Positions 26,501 to 52,554 of a stretch of 64,000 bases of DNA are shown here, one piece after another. The notes below the pieces were generated by a model, which made no database searches, was not told where the DNA came from, and was given only the letters and a program-made list of their open reading frames with translations. The translations under genes were made by a program, and so were the position numbers. How positions within the stretch are numbered: position 1 is the stretch's first letter; every line of letters starts with the position of its first letter. Origin of the DNA: Rostratula benghalensis (lineage: Eukaryota > Chordata > Aves > Charadriiformes > Rostratulidae); NCBI GenBank assembly GCA_013399305.1, contig VXAI01000068.1, forward strand, positions 356,331 through 420,330, in the 5' to 3' direction.

Positions 26501-27660
26501 TTAATATATAAGTTAAATTTGTGGAAAAATCTTGAACGGTTGAAAAGCAAAGTTAAAAATTGCTTTCAGCTTTGCTTGAAGCACTTAAGGCATATATTGG
26601 TAGCTAAGTACCATACTAGTTGCACATCTCCATTATTTGTCTTGGAACAGATTTCTGTTGTAACTGTTACGTGTTCCCCAAGGAACAGCAGTTGTGGTCT
26701 TTTTTTTTTTTTAATAAAAAAATGAACAAACAAACCCCAAAACCTTTTCTAGGAGTAATGGAGAAAGCATTGTCATCAGTGTTAATTTTTCTTCCCCCCC
26801 TTTTCTGTTGAAGCAGAAGAATAATCACTTCAGTCTGGGGATGCTCTTGGTCATCTCTAAATTTTACTATTTGATGCAGCTGGAGTGGTTTGGTGCTTCT
26901 TATGTGACTTCAAATGAAATATGTTACTGAGTTTCCTTTTAAAAACAAACCAAACAACAAACTTTTGATTTAAATTTAAGAAATTATCTGCACCGAAGAG
27001 AGCAAGAGGCAGCAAACCCAAGTCAGAAATTCATTGACTATTTCAGTTCTTGTCCCGAGGAAAAGTTTGTGGCGTGTTTTAAAAGTTTAGAAAAGGTCTT
27101 CAGTACTAATTACATGGCCTAATTATCAAAATCATGATGAAGCTTAGCTTTGTCATCTTAGCTGTGACAACACTAGAACAACCCAATGCTGAAGCAACCT
27201 ACTGAGGAATACACTTGAGACTTGTTCTAGTCTTGGGCACTTCTGATATGACTGACAGGACTGTGCAGCGTTTTGGACATTTCATTATGTTGCTTTTTAG
27301 GATGGTCTATGCAGGAACTTCCAACCTGAAGTCTCCAGGTACAAGGACAAAAGTAGCAGTTCAGGCAGATGGTTCACACTGACATCTTTGTTTTGCATTA
27401 GGTGTCAGTTACTGAGAGGTGTCTTACTCTCTTGATGAGTTGTACAGAGAATTTAGGCTCCTCCTTATTCCTTTTGAATCAAGTTAGACTATTAGATTGT
27501 TTCCAATAAATTGCTGGATTTCGTAAAGTAGATAATTCTCTTATAAACTTGCTGGGTGCAAGTGCTGTGTACCATGTTAATGTTATGAGTGCACATTCCT
27601 AGCTATTTCACTGATTTTTAGAAGAAAAAGAAATCTGAAAAAAAATCAGGTTGTTCTATG

Positions 27661-27790
27661 CAGAATCGTAGAATGTGTAGAGTTGGAAGGACCTGAAAGA
27701 TCATTGAGTTCTGAACCCCGTCCTGGGCAGGGACAACTCCTGGAAGGCCAGAGTGCTCAAAGCCCCATCCAGCCTGGTCTTGAACGCATA
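27661..27790 (-). mobile_element. CR1 LINE 3' fragment, antisense
   Basis: It reads cagaatcgtagaatg, gagttggaaggacctg, aaagatcattgagttc, cctgggcagggacaactcct, gctcaaagccccatccagcc and tggtcttgaac, the complement of a CR1 3' end. About 130 bases long, moderately diverged. Confidence 0.9.
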
Positions 27791-28084
27791 CTTGACAATT
27801 AGAAAACCAAATCTTTGCTATAGATGAGTCTTTATGAACGATATTGTCTCAGTTTTCTGCTACTTTTCCTGGGATGCTTGGAGGAAATGATTGTAAATAC
27901 TGACGTTTTACTTTGGGATTTTATTATGTCTGTGTACAGCAACTTTATATCTTGACTGGTCTTTTGCTTTGTACTTGGCCTTATCATTTTATAGTCTTCA
28001 ATTTCCTATCTTGTACTGAGAGTGAAATTGCACTTGGGGAACTTTTTTGTCTAAACACATTGGAAAATATGGTTTGTATCATTA

Positions 28085-28120
28085 GTCAAGCTAAAATATA
28101 TTGTCAAGCTAAAATATATT
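28085..28120. repeat. 18-base tandem duplication
   Basis: Two perfect head-to-tail copies of gtcaagctaaaatatatt, followed by a partial start of a third (gtca). It looks like a recent replication-slippage event. Confidence 0.95.
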
Positions 28121-28410
28121 GTCATATATATATTAGCATGCTTAGTGTCAAAGATAGTTGTGGTCTGATGGGAACATAGGGTCCTTTTATATGAGACAGA
28201 ATAATGCATTTCCATGGTCTCTGTTGAGGAAGGATATGATTTGAACCACTATTTACAGTTAAAAGCCTTTTTATTCTCTTTTTCTGGTGTCTCGCCTTTT
28301 TCTCCTCTCCAGATTCAGTGTCTGGCAGGTGCAAATTTTTGATACAACACACTTGTGCAGTTTATGCATATAGGAGGGTGGAAGAATATTGCTAAAGAGG
28401 ATATACATAA

Positions 28411-29831
<1,421 letters not shown>

Positions 29832-29999
29832 ATGACGACTGTGGTGATGGAAGTGATGAGCTAGGCTGTATTCACTCCTGTTCTGCTGATCAGTTCAGGT
29901 GTTCTAATGGTAGATGTATCCCAAGCCACTGGGCGTGTGATGGTGACAATGACTGTGGAGATTTCAGTGATGAAACCAAAACAAACTGCAGCAAGGAAG
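29832..29999 (+). CDS. LRP1B: LRP1B exon 9 of the window: end of class A repeat 4 and repeat 5
   Basis: Acceptor aatatttgcag, donor gaag/gtcagc; a symmetric 1-1 exon of 168 bases. It encodes [13 protein letters not shown], finishing repeat 4, then repeat 5: [28 protein letters not shown] and TNC, ending at the KE linker. Both calcium boxes are canonical (CGDGSDE and CGDFSDE). One sequon occurs at NCS. Confidence 0.96.
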
Positions 30000-31674
30000 G
30001 TCAGCATTTATTTTTTTTTCTTCCCACATTTTAATACTTATATACACAGAGCATACTTTATTGTAAATACAGAGGGACCCATCTTCAGTCAATGGAAGAA
30101 GGGAAAATGCTTTTAACCTTGATAAAAGTGGGAATGGAAAATATGTCAAGTATAATATGGTAATACAGAAAGGTATCATAGAAAAAGAATGCACTTGAAA
30201 AGAAAATGGGTATTATACTGAGATGAATTTTGTAGTTTTACTATCCTGATTTATGCTAAACGTGATGTTTTTCCTTTTACAGAGAGGGATGCTGCATAGA
30301 TAAATAGGTAGCAAGCAGAATTCCATAAGTCAGTGTTCATATTTTCTGGGGGTTTTATGCAATAACACTCATTTTTGTGTGATCCAAGTATCTGTTCTGG
30401 TAGTTTGCTTGGTTTAGTTTCTTTTTTTTTTTTTTTAATAGGGTTACTAGAGCAAAAATTGTTTTAACAAGCTCAGTCCTGCTTAAATGCAACACATTGT
30501 ATTTATTTATTTATTTGGGCGGGGAGAGGAGGAGGATGCTTGTAGCAGTGGATAAAAAAAATTCAGACAGCTGTGAGGGAATGTTTTTCTTGTAGCGATT
30601 TTTCCACAACAGAAACAATAAAATTGCGTACAATTACTTTTTCTATGAGTTTGTATTCTAAATCTACTTGCAAACCTCCTGCAAATGAATTAATTAGCAG
30701 AATGCTGTGCATGAGTGAAGACCTTAATTTTTATATATTTATATAAGTTATTATTTTTTTATCTTTATAAAAATAATTGGTGTGGAACTAAACTACTCAC
30801 TTTCCCCCCTGTTCACATCTATACCAGAGCTCTACTTTTTCATACAATGCCACGTTATGTTGGGATTTGCACCTACCTCTGAAATACCACAGTTATTTTC
30901 AGTTCATACATCTCCTGGGTCCTGCTCTGCTACGTGATATACACTTGTCCAGCAGCTTGTCTTTGCTATATTTATGAATGTGAGACTGCAGATTATTTAG
31001 AAAAGAAAGCAAAGGGGAACTTTTAATATAATAGGAAGTTCTGTAAGAATTTATTTAAATTATTTTTATAAAAACTGGAATGTATATGCTTATTACTTTA
31101 AAGTGTATGTTATTGTCATTAGCATGTTATGAAATACGAGAAATACTCACAGAGGTAATAGTTTGGGAGAAGGAGGGCAAGGATAAAATTGAAAAGACCA
31201 TCATCTATAAAATACACAGAGAATTAAGTATGGGATGAAATAGAAATCATAAATAGAATAGAATATAGAAATAGAAATCATGTTCTTGTTATGTTTTGAA
31301 GCATTCATGACTGATTCCATAGCTGCACTGAACTAAAGTTCATTGCTGTGGAATTCAGAAAGGCTACCACCAGTCTGCCAGTGCTGGTATAGCACAATCC
31401 AGGACGGTGTCTGGGCTAGAACTCCTCTTTCAGTAGAGCAAAGATGTGGTCTTTCATTTTTCTTTTCAGCTTTGTTTTGCATGACAGGAGTGAGCAGGAT
31501 AAAGTGCTTGTCTGTAGCCTGTGTTGGAGCTGTGAGTTAGAAAGGATTAGTGAGTTTTGAGCATTAGACTTGGAGATGCAGTTTTTTGGCTGTGGTTGGG
31601 AAGGGGGATCCTAAATCTTGGCATGGAAAAACTCACATGACTATGTTCTTCAATGTAATTCTTATTTCTCTAAG
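30000..31674 (+). other. LRP1B intron, phase 1
   Basis: Bounded by gtcagc and ttctctaag. It contains an (ATTT)4 run at 30501-30516 and otherwise AT-rich sequence without recognisable repeats or exons. Confidence 0.8.
30501..30516. repeat. (ATTT)4 microsatellite
   Basis: Four tandem ATTT units in intron. Confidence 0.9.
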
Positions 31675-31857
31675 AAACTCCCTCCCCTGGAAGATGCAAT
31701 GGGAAGGAATTCCAGTGCAGTCCTGATGGGAACTGTGTTCCTGAGCTGTGGCGCTGTGATGGAGAAAAGGACTGTGAAGATGGCAGTGATGAAAAGGGCT
31801 GTAATGGAACCATACGACAGTGTGATGAAAAGACAAAGTTCTCCTGCAGGAGTACAG
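31675..31857 (+). CDS. LRP1B: LRP1B exon 10 of the window: class A repeat 6 and start of repeat 7
   Basis: Acceptor tatttctctaag, donor acag/gtacat; a symmetric 1-1 exon of 183 bases. It encodes the linker ETPSPGR, repeat 6 ([31 protein letters not shown]), a short NGTIRQ linker with a sequon, and the first part of repeat 7 ([13 protein letters not shown]). Repeat 7 is completed in the next exon, with Gly spanning the junction. Confidence 0.96.
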
Positions 31858-41017
<9,160 letters not shown>

Positions 41018-41298
41018 TGAATATTTTCAGTATTTCAGTTGTTAAAGCTGTTCAGTGTCCATTTAGTGACAGGTTTACTTGTTTTTTTAAATAAATACAG
41101 GATTGGGTTATCGAAGTGTGGGGCTGACAGTGATCTGAAGAAGTCATTAAAGCTGGCCCAATTCTTGATGCAGGATGAAAGAGTATTGCAATGTTAGCTT
41201 CTTGCTTATAGGACTTTCTAAGAATGTTAATACCAAATAATGTCTAAGTTGTTTGAAGCTTTATACAGATTTTCATGTCTATTTAATATGTGGGGAAG

Positions 41299-41334
41299 AT
41301 ATATATGTGTGTGTGTTTATATACATATATATGA
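41299..41334. repeat. Compound AT/GT microsatellite
   Basis: Short alternating (AT)n, (GT)n and (AT)n runs in intron. Confidence 0.85.
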
Positions 41335-44300
41335 AATATGAGGGAGGGATTTTCTATGTGCTTTGAAGAAATGGATCGATCTCTGACATCATGATATTGA
41401 TCAGTTTTTCCTGTGGGTTCAGAAGTTTAATTTTGAACGTGCAGTTGAAGCTATTTCTTTTACCTACAACACTCTGGTACTTGTTTTTTGACATCAGTAA
41501 GCCTGTCCAGTTCACTAAGCAAGAAGAAAAACAGAAAACAAAACGGGAGAGGGGAATGCATTCCCCTCATTACTAGTTATGGATATGTACTGAAGCACGA
41601 TTAGTAAGCTAGAAATAAAAGCCCAAGTTTCTTATTGCTCCTCACCTGAAATAATATAGTAATAGTCAACTTTTAATGGCTTAGATTTTAGAAACAGCAA
41701 ATTCTAATGCTTCTGCTTTGACAACATCTGAGCTAATTTACAAAATATTTTAGAGCTTTGGTACAGCAGTAATGAAGCCCATCATTTATTTATGGCCACC
41801 ATCTAATAAAAAGAATGTATCTTTCTTACCAAAACCAAGGAATTATTAAAATTTAATTTTGTCATGGGTAATAAATTACACACCTTTGCGTTTGTTTTTT
41901 TTTTTATATATATCTTGATTAAGAATATGGTTTAAACTCATCAGGCTGGAATAACTGTTGTTATAATTTCCAGAATGATCTCCAATTAGAGTCTTTGTGT
42001 TTCCAAAATTGTTACTACTGCATGTAAGATGTAAGCAGTTACTACTGTAGGATGAGATCAGCAATGCACGTTGTTTGAACATTACTGGGCTATGCTGAAA
42101 GGAAACTCTCAAATCATGTGTCACTGGCATATTACTGTGGTTCTGTATAGCTGAACCTTATTTTATTGCTGCTAAATTTCTTATTTTATGAACTGCTTCA
42201 CTCTTATTCTCATTGACTTGTGATCAATCTAATTTGTTTTATTATGGAACATTTCCAATAATTAAAAAAGTGTGTTCTTACTGGGTCACAGAAATGAAAA
42301 GATTAAAAGCATTTTAAGACGCTGTTAGGAAATCTTGAAACAAACTTTAATTAACGGAAACAGAAAAGACAGGTACTTGGAAGCTAAGGGAGAAAAACCC
42401 TAAGTGAAATATAGTCACTTGTGCTGAAAAGTAAGGAAAGTGAGACTACAGTTTCTCAGGTTTTCTGAAGCCCATGAGATATTTCTGTTTAGTCTTCACA
42501 GATGTTGGTAAGAATGTGAAGCCACAAGTTGATTTTTACAGACTTTCTCAAAGAATGTAATATTCAGTATATGGTCTGAGACTGATGCTGTCAGCAGATC
42601 TAAAGAAAAAATAAAGCTTGTAAAGATACTATCCTAATGCCATCAAAGCTGCTACAAAGTCATTCCATATTAAATATGACATGCTTTTATAGTCTCTAAT
42701 AACCTTGGCCCTTTTCAGTTTATTTTATTTGAAAGGTGTGATAAATACCTTGAATGACAGGTCCTCTGATACTTCAGTTGTTGACGGTGTGAGCAGCCTT
42801 TTAGTAAAGGGAGCACAATTTTGGTCCCACTTGTGAATCTGTTAGCTTCAAAATGTCTGTACCATTTATGTCTCTGCATGAGATATTAAGAAAAAAAACT
42901 TTCAAGAACTATTACAAGTAGAGTTCAGAGTCATCTTCCGAAGATCTCCAAAATGCCAAGCTACTTCTTCAATAAGACCAGTTTGTATAAAGTAATTCTT
43001 AGAAGAGCCATAGTGATTTAAAATGCCTTAAGCTGGGAGAGTTATGTATAATATTACAGCAGTAACTAATAATCATTTTTCCAGAAAAAATTACTCAAAG
43101 GAAAATGATTGCCTTGCCCTTACGTACTTTTTTTTTTTGCTATCTAAAATAGCACTTTTCTGCATCAAACATTTCACTAGCACAGAGATACCCTTTAAAG
43201 TTAGTATGCAGCCCTGCACTTCAAAATATTCTAAAAACATTTACTTGAGTGTTCATCAGAAATGTAATGAGAATATGAATACTGAAGATGCAGTAATATT
43301 TGTGATTTTTATATCATTTTTTGACTGTGTATCTGAATCAAATAGTGAGTTTTTCAGAGGAATCTAATGAATTACTGGAGAAATATAATGAGTTATGGAA
43401 TAATAAGTATATAGAAATAAATTGCTTGAATTAAGCTGTTATTTTCTTTATAATTTCTCTTTCAATGTTTCTTTCAGTGTCTTTCTCTTAGTTTTCCCAG
43501 TTTTCCCTTATTTCTTATTTCTTACTTTGTCTTCATTTCTTGAGGGTTTGAAGTGTTGTAGTGTTTTTTTCCTTCAGAGTTCCTTTGCTTTCCATATCTC
43601 TTGTTTTCATCTGCTTTGCTTATTGCTGGTCTAGCATGTGTACCATTATGTTACGGGCTTCCTAAACACTAAATGTTTCATTCATGTTCAACTTTGTATT
43701 GATTGAACTAAAAGTACACTACAGAGCTCCATTATTCAGATGGAACATCAATATAAATAATATATCCTCATGCTCGTCTTCCTAGTTCCTCTTGGAACCC
43801 AGGTCAAATTAAGTTGTGCTGATACATTGCCCTTGAACTCTTTTAGATGATAATAAGCATGCAGAAAAAAAAATAAAAATGCGTTCTTGAAATGTACTTA
43901 AATTTTATGTCTATGTTCACCCTTTCAGAATTTGGTATAATAAAAGTTAGACAAACTCAGAAACACTTAGTTTACTATAGATTTAGTTTAAAATGTCTGT
44001 CAACCTTTTCTAAGCTGTGGGAATTCTATGGCTGGATACATGTATTTGGAAAAGAGAATGATGTGTTTCTATGTTCAATCTCTTTTATCTGGGTTTAAAT
44101 TCAATTTTGTTGTAATTTCTAGAGAGCTTTCAGTACCACCTTGGGGTGGGGTGGTCCAATACTCTCTAAACAATGTCAAACTTTTAATGATTTATTTTGT
44201 TTTCAGACTCCTTATGAAGTTATCATTTTCCTTTGCAGTAAATTTCATAAAAGCCCAATGTAGGTTGCTTGCTGTGCTACTGTTGTTACAGGAGGCTTCT

Positions 44301-44625
44301 GTTAGCATTTTTCTTGAGAAAGAATTTTAAATTAAAACCACAGGAGAAGGCGAAGTGTTATTCTTTCTATACAGGTTTTTTGAGCAGGTTGTTTGGGCAA
44401 TTTTCTCGTGTCAGAATTTTTTCATACCACTGTTAAATCACTTCACGCTTTATGTTTGTATCATGTGTTTTATATTCTTACTTACATAACAAAAAAGCTT
44501 GGTGCAGTCGTGAAATCAGAAGGCACAGAAATTTACGTTTTGTCTCTAATAAATTCTTAACCATTACATTTCTTGATATAAAGTTTTAAAGAATGGAATC
44601 AATAACCATTACAATGAACCATTAC

Positions 44626-44648
44626 AATCTCACCATTATGGTGAGATT
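44626..44648. repeat. Perfect odd palindrome, 11-base arms
   Basis: aatctcaccat, a central t, then atggtgagatt: the arms are exact reverse complements with a one-base centre. Just before it, aaccattacaat-type words are repeated (44604-44627). Confidence 0.9.
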
Positions 44649-44836
44649 TTATGAAAATAATTTTAATCACTTGGCAAAATAAAAAGTGTTTGCGCTCAGA
44701 TTCTAGAATAGAAATCAAGTGGGAGAATAAGATCAATTTTTTTCTTTATAGGATGATAGAATCATAACCCTAAATAAAATTGATTAAAATCAGTCAGAAA
44801 ATTCTAATTCACTATAATATAGCTCGTTTTATACAG

Positions 44837-45420
44837 TCATTGAATGATAAGGTTGGAAGGAAGGTTGAAGGCTATCCGATACTGCTGTTGTTTATCTGAT
44901 TCCCAGGACCTTGAAGAGACCTTCAGTGGTCAAGTATCCCAGGAGTGAGATGTTTTAGTGCCTCACTCTCCTAAGTGTGTGGAGTTTTTTTGTTTGCTTT
45001 TTTTTTTTTTTGTCTAGTCTTTCTGAGTCTTTCTGCTCCAATTTAAGCCCTTAATCCTTGGCCTACTTGTTGTTTATATAGAAAAGAATGGTTTTCCTGG
45101 TTTTAATTCATCAGCCTTGTATGTCTTTGAAGAATTTTATGTGCTTCCACTCATCATCTTACCCTGTTGGTTTTTTTTAAACTGAGCAATTCCAGTTTGT
45201 TCATTCTTTCCATGCAAGCCATGCTTTCAGGATCTCTTACGACACTTGCTGGTTTTTTGGGTTCTTTTTTGCATTCCTGTGCTCAGAGCAGGGTACAGTA
45301 TTGTAGACTGCCTTCACCGGAGCTTAGGGGGAGGGAGTGGAAGGGGTATGTCATATTTATTTCAAGTGCAGACCTTGAGTTGACCTTATTTACAGTGCCA
45401 TGCCATTGTTGATCTAATTT
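44837..45420 (-). mobile_element. Old, diverged CR1 LINE, antisense
   Basis: It opens with tcattgaatgataaggttgg and continues with weakly preserved antisense CR1 words such as gcaattccagtttgttcatt, ggatctcttacgacacttgc, ttgcattcctgtgctcagag and cagggtacagtattgtagac. Spacing follows the CR1 order seen in the better preserved copy at 46538. It is more diverged than the other copies, so probably older; the ends are approximate. Confidence 0.6.
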
Positions 45421-46537
45421 TCTGGATTCTTTCTGACAGATCTGGTATCCCATCAGTTGTATACTCAATTTTATGCAGCTTATTATCCTTGAAACGTGCT
45501 CCTTAATACCCATACAATAATATAATTCTAGACTACAGTCATCCAGGCCACGGTGATTGATTGCTACATTAGGTAAAGCAGAGTGCTGGCTGAGCTCTGG
45601 CTCAAAACCCAGCAGCCAGGCAAAAATTACTACTATCTGTTTGGCTACAATTAAATTGCCTTATCATAGAGGAACCAATGTAAAACCACCCTCTGTCTGC
45701 TTTAGAAATTGTTTCCAGAGAAATTTTGCACTCCAAGACACTGTCTTGTTTGTTGCATAATCAATCCTTGTTTTGTTTTATGTAGTACCACGTCTGTGAC
45801 CTGACTCTGTATCAGCCACAGTAAGCAAGGATCTGAATTTACATCTTTGCATTGTAATGGGAAGGGTAAGAAAGAGGGGGGAGGAAAGCAGCGTATGACC
45901 TGCTCATTTAAACCAAAATGTCCAAAGAAAGAAAATGGTGACACTTTGCCTACACACATTTTCTTGCCCAGTTCTTGTTGTTGATTTACTTTCTTAAGCA
46001 GTGTACCTTAGATTGGTCAAGATCCTATTGAACTCTAATGCTTTTCATCAGTGTACTTGATAATTTGCACCATAAATTATGTACCTTAAGCTGGAATTCC
46101 TCTACTTTGAATGAAAAAAACCCTTCCACCGTAGCACAGATTTATTAGGTTTCTTTTTTCCATTCTGGTGCTAATTACTGAGAAACACAAAAGAAGCTAC
46201 CAGTGATGTACATCACGTATGCTTTATGCATTAGCATTGCCTAAAAACCAGTATGTCAGTGGTCTACTGCATAATAGCTGCCAATTCATCAGAGATTGGG
46301 ATGTGCCATTAAAGCGTTTCTCAGGTTCAGATAACTGTTACTTGTGAAATAGCTACTACTGTCAGTGATCCCATTCTTCACTAAATTATTTAACTGCTGC
46401 AGAGCTTAGAAAAAATGGCTTTGCATAAAGTAATTAATTGCTTTAACAAATAGGAGGATCATTTGGAAAGTCCAAGCCAAGATTATGAACAAGTATTTCA
46501 AGAGCAGAAACATAGCTCTACTGAGGTACCTGATTAA

Positions 46538-47380
46538 CCATTCTATGACTCCATAACTTAGAGTTGGAAGGGACCTTAAAGATCATCCACTTCCAACCCC
46601 CCTACCCTGGGCAGGGACACCTCCCACCAGAGCAGGTTGCTCAAAGCCCCATCCAGCCTGGCCTTGAACACCTCCAGGGATGGGGCATTCACAGCTTCTC
46701 TGGGCAACCTGTTCCAGTGCCTCACCAACCTCACAGGAAAGAATTTCTTTCTGGTATCTAATCTAAATTTCCTCTCTTCCAATTTCAAGCCATTACCCCT
46801 TGTCCTGTCACTACACTTCCTGACAAAGAGTCCCTCTCCAGCTCTTCTGTAGGCTCCCTTCAAATTTTGGAAGGCTCCGGGAAGGCTTACAGCAGCCTTC
46901 TCTTCTCCAGGCTGAACAACCCCAGCTCTCTCAGCCTGTTTTCATGGGAGAGGTGCTCCATCCCTCTGGTCATCTTTGTGACCCTCCGCTGGGCCTGTTC
47001 CAACAGGTCCATGTCCTTTCTATGTTGAGGACTCCAGAGGTGGACACAGCACTCCAGGTGGGATCTCGTGAGAGCAGAGTAGAAGGGTAGAATCGTCTCC
47101 TGCAACCTGCTGGCCACACTTCTTTTGATGCAGCCGAGAATGTGGTAGGTTTTCTGGGCTGCCAGCTCATGTTGAGCTTCTTATCCACCATCACAAGTCC
47201 TTCTCCTCAGGGCTGCTCTCCAGCCATTCTCTGCCCAACCTCTATTTGTTCTTGGGATTGCCATATCCCAGGTACAGGACCCTTGGAACTTTGCTTGGTT
47301 GAACTTCACGAGATTTACATGAGCCCCACCCCTTAGGTCCATGTCACTCGGATGGCATCCCTTCCCTCCAGCATGTCAAG
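46538..47380 (-). mobile_element. Long CR1 LINE copy with ORF2 end, antisense
   Basis: The longest continuous CR1 copy in the window, about 840 bases. On the minus strand it encodes remnants of the C-terminal part of CR1 ORF2 (reverse transcriptase end), with words such as [40 protein letters not shown] and VRHWNRLPREAVNAPSLEVF. The frame is broken between 46863 and 46887, so no functional protein is made. The 3' untranslated part follows (gttggaagggaccttaaaga on the plus strand). The element is 5'-truncated, as usual for CR1. Confidence 0.95.
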
Positions 47381-48434
47381 GTAGATAATTCAATCTGAAT
47401 ATGCAATGGATATCAAGAGAAGAACATGAAATTAAACTTTCTGAAAAGAGGTGTATAAGTATCTTTCTATTTGGTGATAACTTGTGTGACATTTTCGTTG
47501 AATATTTTAGAAGAGCAGTACAATATTGCCTATTGCCATAAACTATTGGTAATCTGCCTTTTATATAAAATAGGGGTTTAATTGTATAGAAAACAGAACC
47601 TCAATATCATTTGTGTTACACTCTAGGAAGAACTGGGGGGAGAGGGGGGATGGAATAATGCGAAAAACTTTATTGAAGTGGATATACTGAGTTGATTCAA
47701 CAGTTTTAAGAATCCAATTTTTGTCTGTCTTGTTTGTTTTCTTAGCACAGCTACTTGTTAACAACTTCTAATCTAAAATATGTAAGAACAATAATAAAAA
47801 AATCAATTCTATCGTATGGTTGACCTATGCAGAGAGCATTTTTGTATAATTTGATATCAATTCACAGGCACAGACGATCTAGCATTAACTGAATAGCAAA
47901 GGAAAGAGCATTTCAGCAGTTGTTGGATTTCTGATGGGGTGTTTCAATAAGCATATAAAGTGTTCATTTCCTTGCTTGGTTGTTTAAGGTCCAGGGTTTT
48001 TGTTAAGCAATTCAATTGGAACACAAAGCACATTTTGCCCATTCAAAAGGTACTTTATATATATTTTAGTAAATTGTTTAAACTAAGTGGCATTTGAAAC
48101 AATGTGTAATTTAATGGATTCATTCGTTCTGAAACTTTTGAGAAAACAGATTCTGATTTTGATAACGTGACTTTTTAAAGCTTTAATTATGGACTCTGCT
48201 GTGGCAGAGCTACAAAACACAGTTCAGTAGTTGAGTTTGATATTCCAGAATTTAATGTTTAGTATCTCTAGTTGTGATCAAAGATTATGCTAGAAGGGAG
48301 AAGTGAGAAGTCTGTGGGACTAAAAATGTATTTGAAAGACTTCTTATCAGAAGATGAATTGCTTTAATCGTCTGTTTCTCTTTATAAAGCATTCTGTTGT
48401 TATTATTCCACACATAATTTATATCAATATATAG

Positions 48435-50494
<2,060 letters not shown>

Positions 50495-50641
50495 TAATTA
50501 GAAAAACACTACATTTTGTGTTGCAAAGTATTTTAAAGATACAGGTTTAAGTGTGAGATTATTTTTGTTTCCTTTTTTTGCTGTGAATTACAGTTGCTAA
50601 TTTGATTTTAAAAGTTCTTGAAGTGTATTTTCACTGAAATA

Positions 50642-50770
50642 CAATCATAGAATGGTTAGAATTGGAAGGGACCCTCAAGATCATTGAGTTCCAACCCCCC
50701 CACCCTGGGCAGGGACACCTTCCACTGGACCAGGTTGCTCAAAGCCCCATCCAGCCTGGCCTTGAACACT
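50642..50770 (-). mobile_element. CR1 LINE 3' fragment, antisense
   Basis: It reads aatcatagaatggttagaat, tggaagggaccctcaagatc, attgagttccaacccccc, ccctgggcagggacacct, and ends gctcaaagccccatccagcc, tggccttgaacact. About 130 bases, well preserved and hence probably young. Its end points resemble those of the fragment at 27661-27790. Confidence 0.95.
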
Positions 50771-52554
50771 TAATCCATAATTACTGTGTTTTGCCCCAGT
50801 GAAAAAGCTTTAGAAAAGATAAGTCAGAAGATAAAGGAGTATGTTTGTTGGGAAATTACTTCCTTAGCTATAGGTCTGTTTAATTTTAATTTTTTAGTGT
50901 AGAGAATAGCAATGGAAGTGTTTGGGCTAACCTTCCTGTGTGGTTCATGGGCAGATCCAGGTATTGCTGATATGATTCTTCTGACTTAAAAACTGATTTT
51001 TTTTAGTGGGACTATAAAAGTATAGCTTAGATGTTACTGGAAGACTAAAAATTGAGTGAAACGAACCTTTTGTGTTTTGGTTCTCCATCCTTACAGTGAG
51101 AATAATGCTTGCTAACTTCTGTCAGTATTTTTTCTACCTATTTGTAAAGGATAATATTAAACTGGAATATTATTAATCATAAGCAACTCAGTGTAGTAGA
51201 TTTAGCCTACTACCATAAATGTGTTATCTAGTGCCTGTCATACTAAATATTTCTAATACATATTAGAATGTTTTCCTAATATCAAACAAAATAAATTCAA
51301 AAAGGCCAAAATTGGGTTTTAAAAAAGTATTCTTAAATTAAAATATTGCCTCATTTTTATAATACACTAACACAATAAAATCTGTTTTCCCAGAAAGTTT
51401 TATTAGCAATCATCAAACATATAAATGTATTTCACAATTCCATTTCAAAGTCTTCACATTAAAAAAAAAACCAACTGTCTTTATAACTTTGCTCAGGATA
51501 TTTTTGCTTCCTTCTAAAATTAGCCTCTCATTTTTTTTGGCAGAGCAAAAATTCCTCGTACATGCCATTTATATTATAATTTAAGTCAGTAGACTTAAGT
51601 AGTGGAAGTGGAAGTAAAACTTCATGAAAGCCTTAACTCCCTGTTGATCCTAAGTGTTGGTTCTGAATATATATTGAAATAAAAAAATATAATTCTTGGA
51701 GTTAGAGCAGTGTTTTGAGGCTACATGGCATTGCAAACTCATTGCAGAACCATCATTAGCCAATATTCCGTGTAGCCAGATCCTCTAAAGAGTGACCGGG
51801 ACATAACAGTCAATAGCTACATCCTCTTATCATAATTATTGTTCTTTGAGGGAATAAAAGAACTGCAACAAAACAAAAAATCAAGTGTCGCCAAGAATAA
51901 TATAAATTACAAAGAACTTGCAGGACCAGCATATTGAATTATCTTTAAAAACCTGCTATGGTCTAACACGTGTCTTCACTGAATATTTGTTTCAGAAATG
52001 GTGCTGTGGACATAAAAATAAGAGTAGGTATATGTCCCAGATTCTGAGAACTGAGGTCTCTCCGGGACCTAACATTCTGATTAAGAATGTTCATGCTTTA
52101 ATGGGTAAGGACCGTGCCCCCACAATTCAGGTGCTGGGAAGCTTGTTCACAGAGTGCATCACTTATCTACAGCAATCTTTAAAAAGAGGCATCCTGTTGG
52201 CAGAAGAATTGGCAGATAAACTGTTCTAATTAAATGGTTGGGAGGGGAAAAAAAAAAAAAATCAAATCACCACTCTTCCTGAATCTGAAGGCTTAATCTG
52301 CCTTTTGAAAAGCTGGAAGCATTTGTGTGCTGCATTTTGTTAGAAGTGAGGAAAGAAGAAAATCTTTGAACACAGATGGGAAGAGCTCTTCAATCTTTTC
52401 ACAAATAAATATGAATAAGAAAACACTGATGATTCAAAGTAGATGGTGAGGATGTCTAAGTTCCACACCTTTGATTCCAACCCTCAGTGAGGCTGTATTG
52501 CCACTCCACACAGACACACAGTTCCACATACACAACATACTTAAACATATATTA

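Noticed and set aside
46576..47117. Minus-strand open frames as host genes
   Set aside because: They encode the known CR1 ORF2 C-terminal words (for example VRHWNRLPREAVNAPSLEVF) and are broken between frames; they are annotated as part of a CR1 element.
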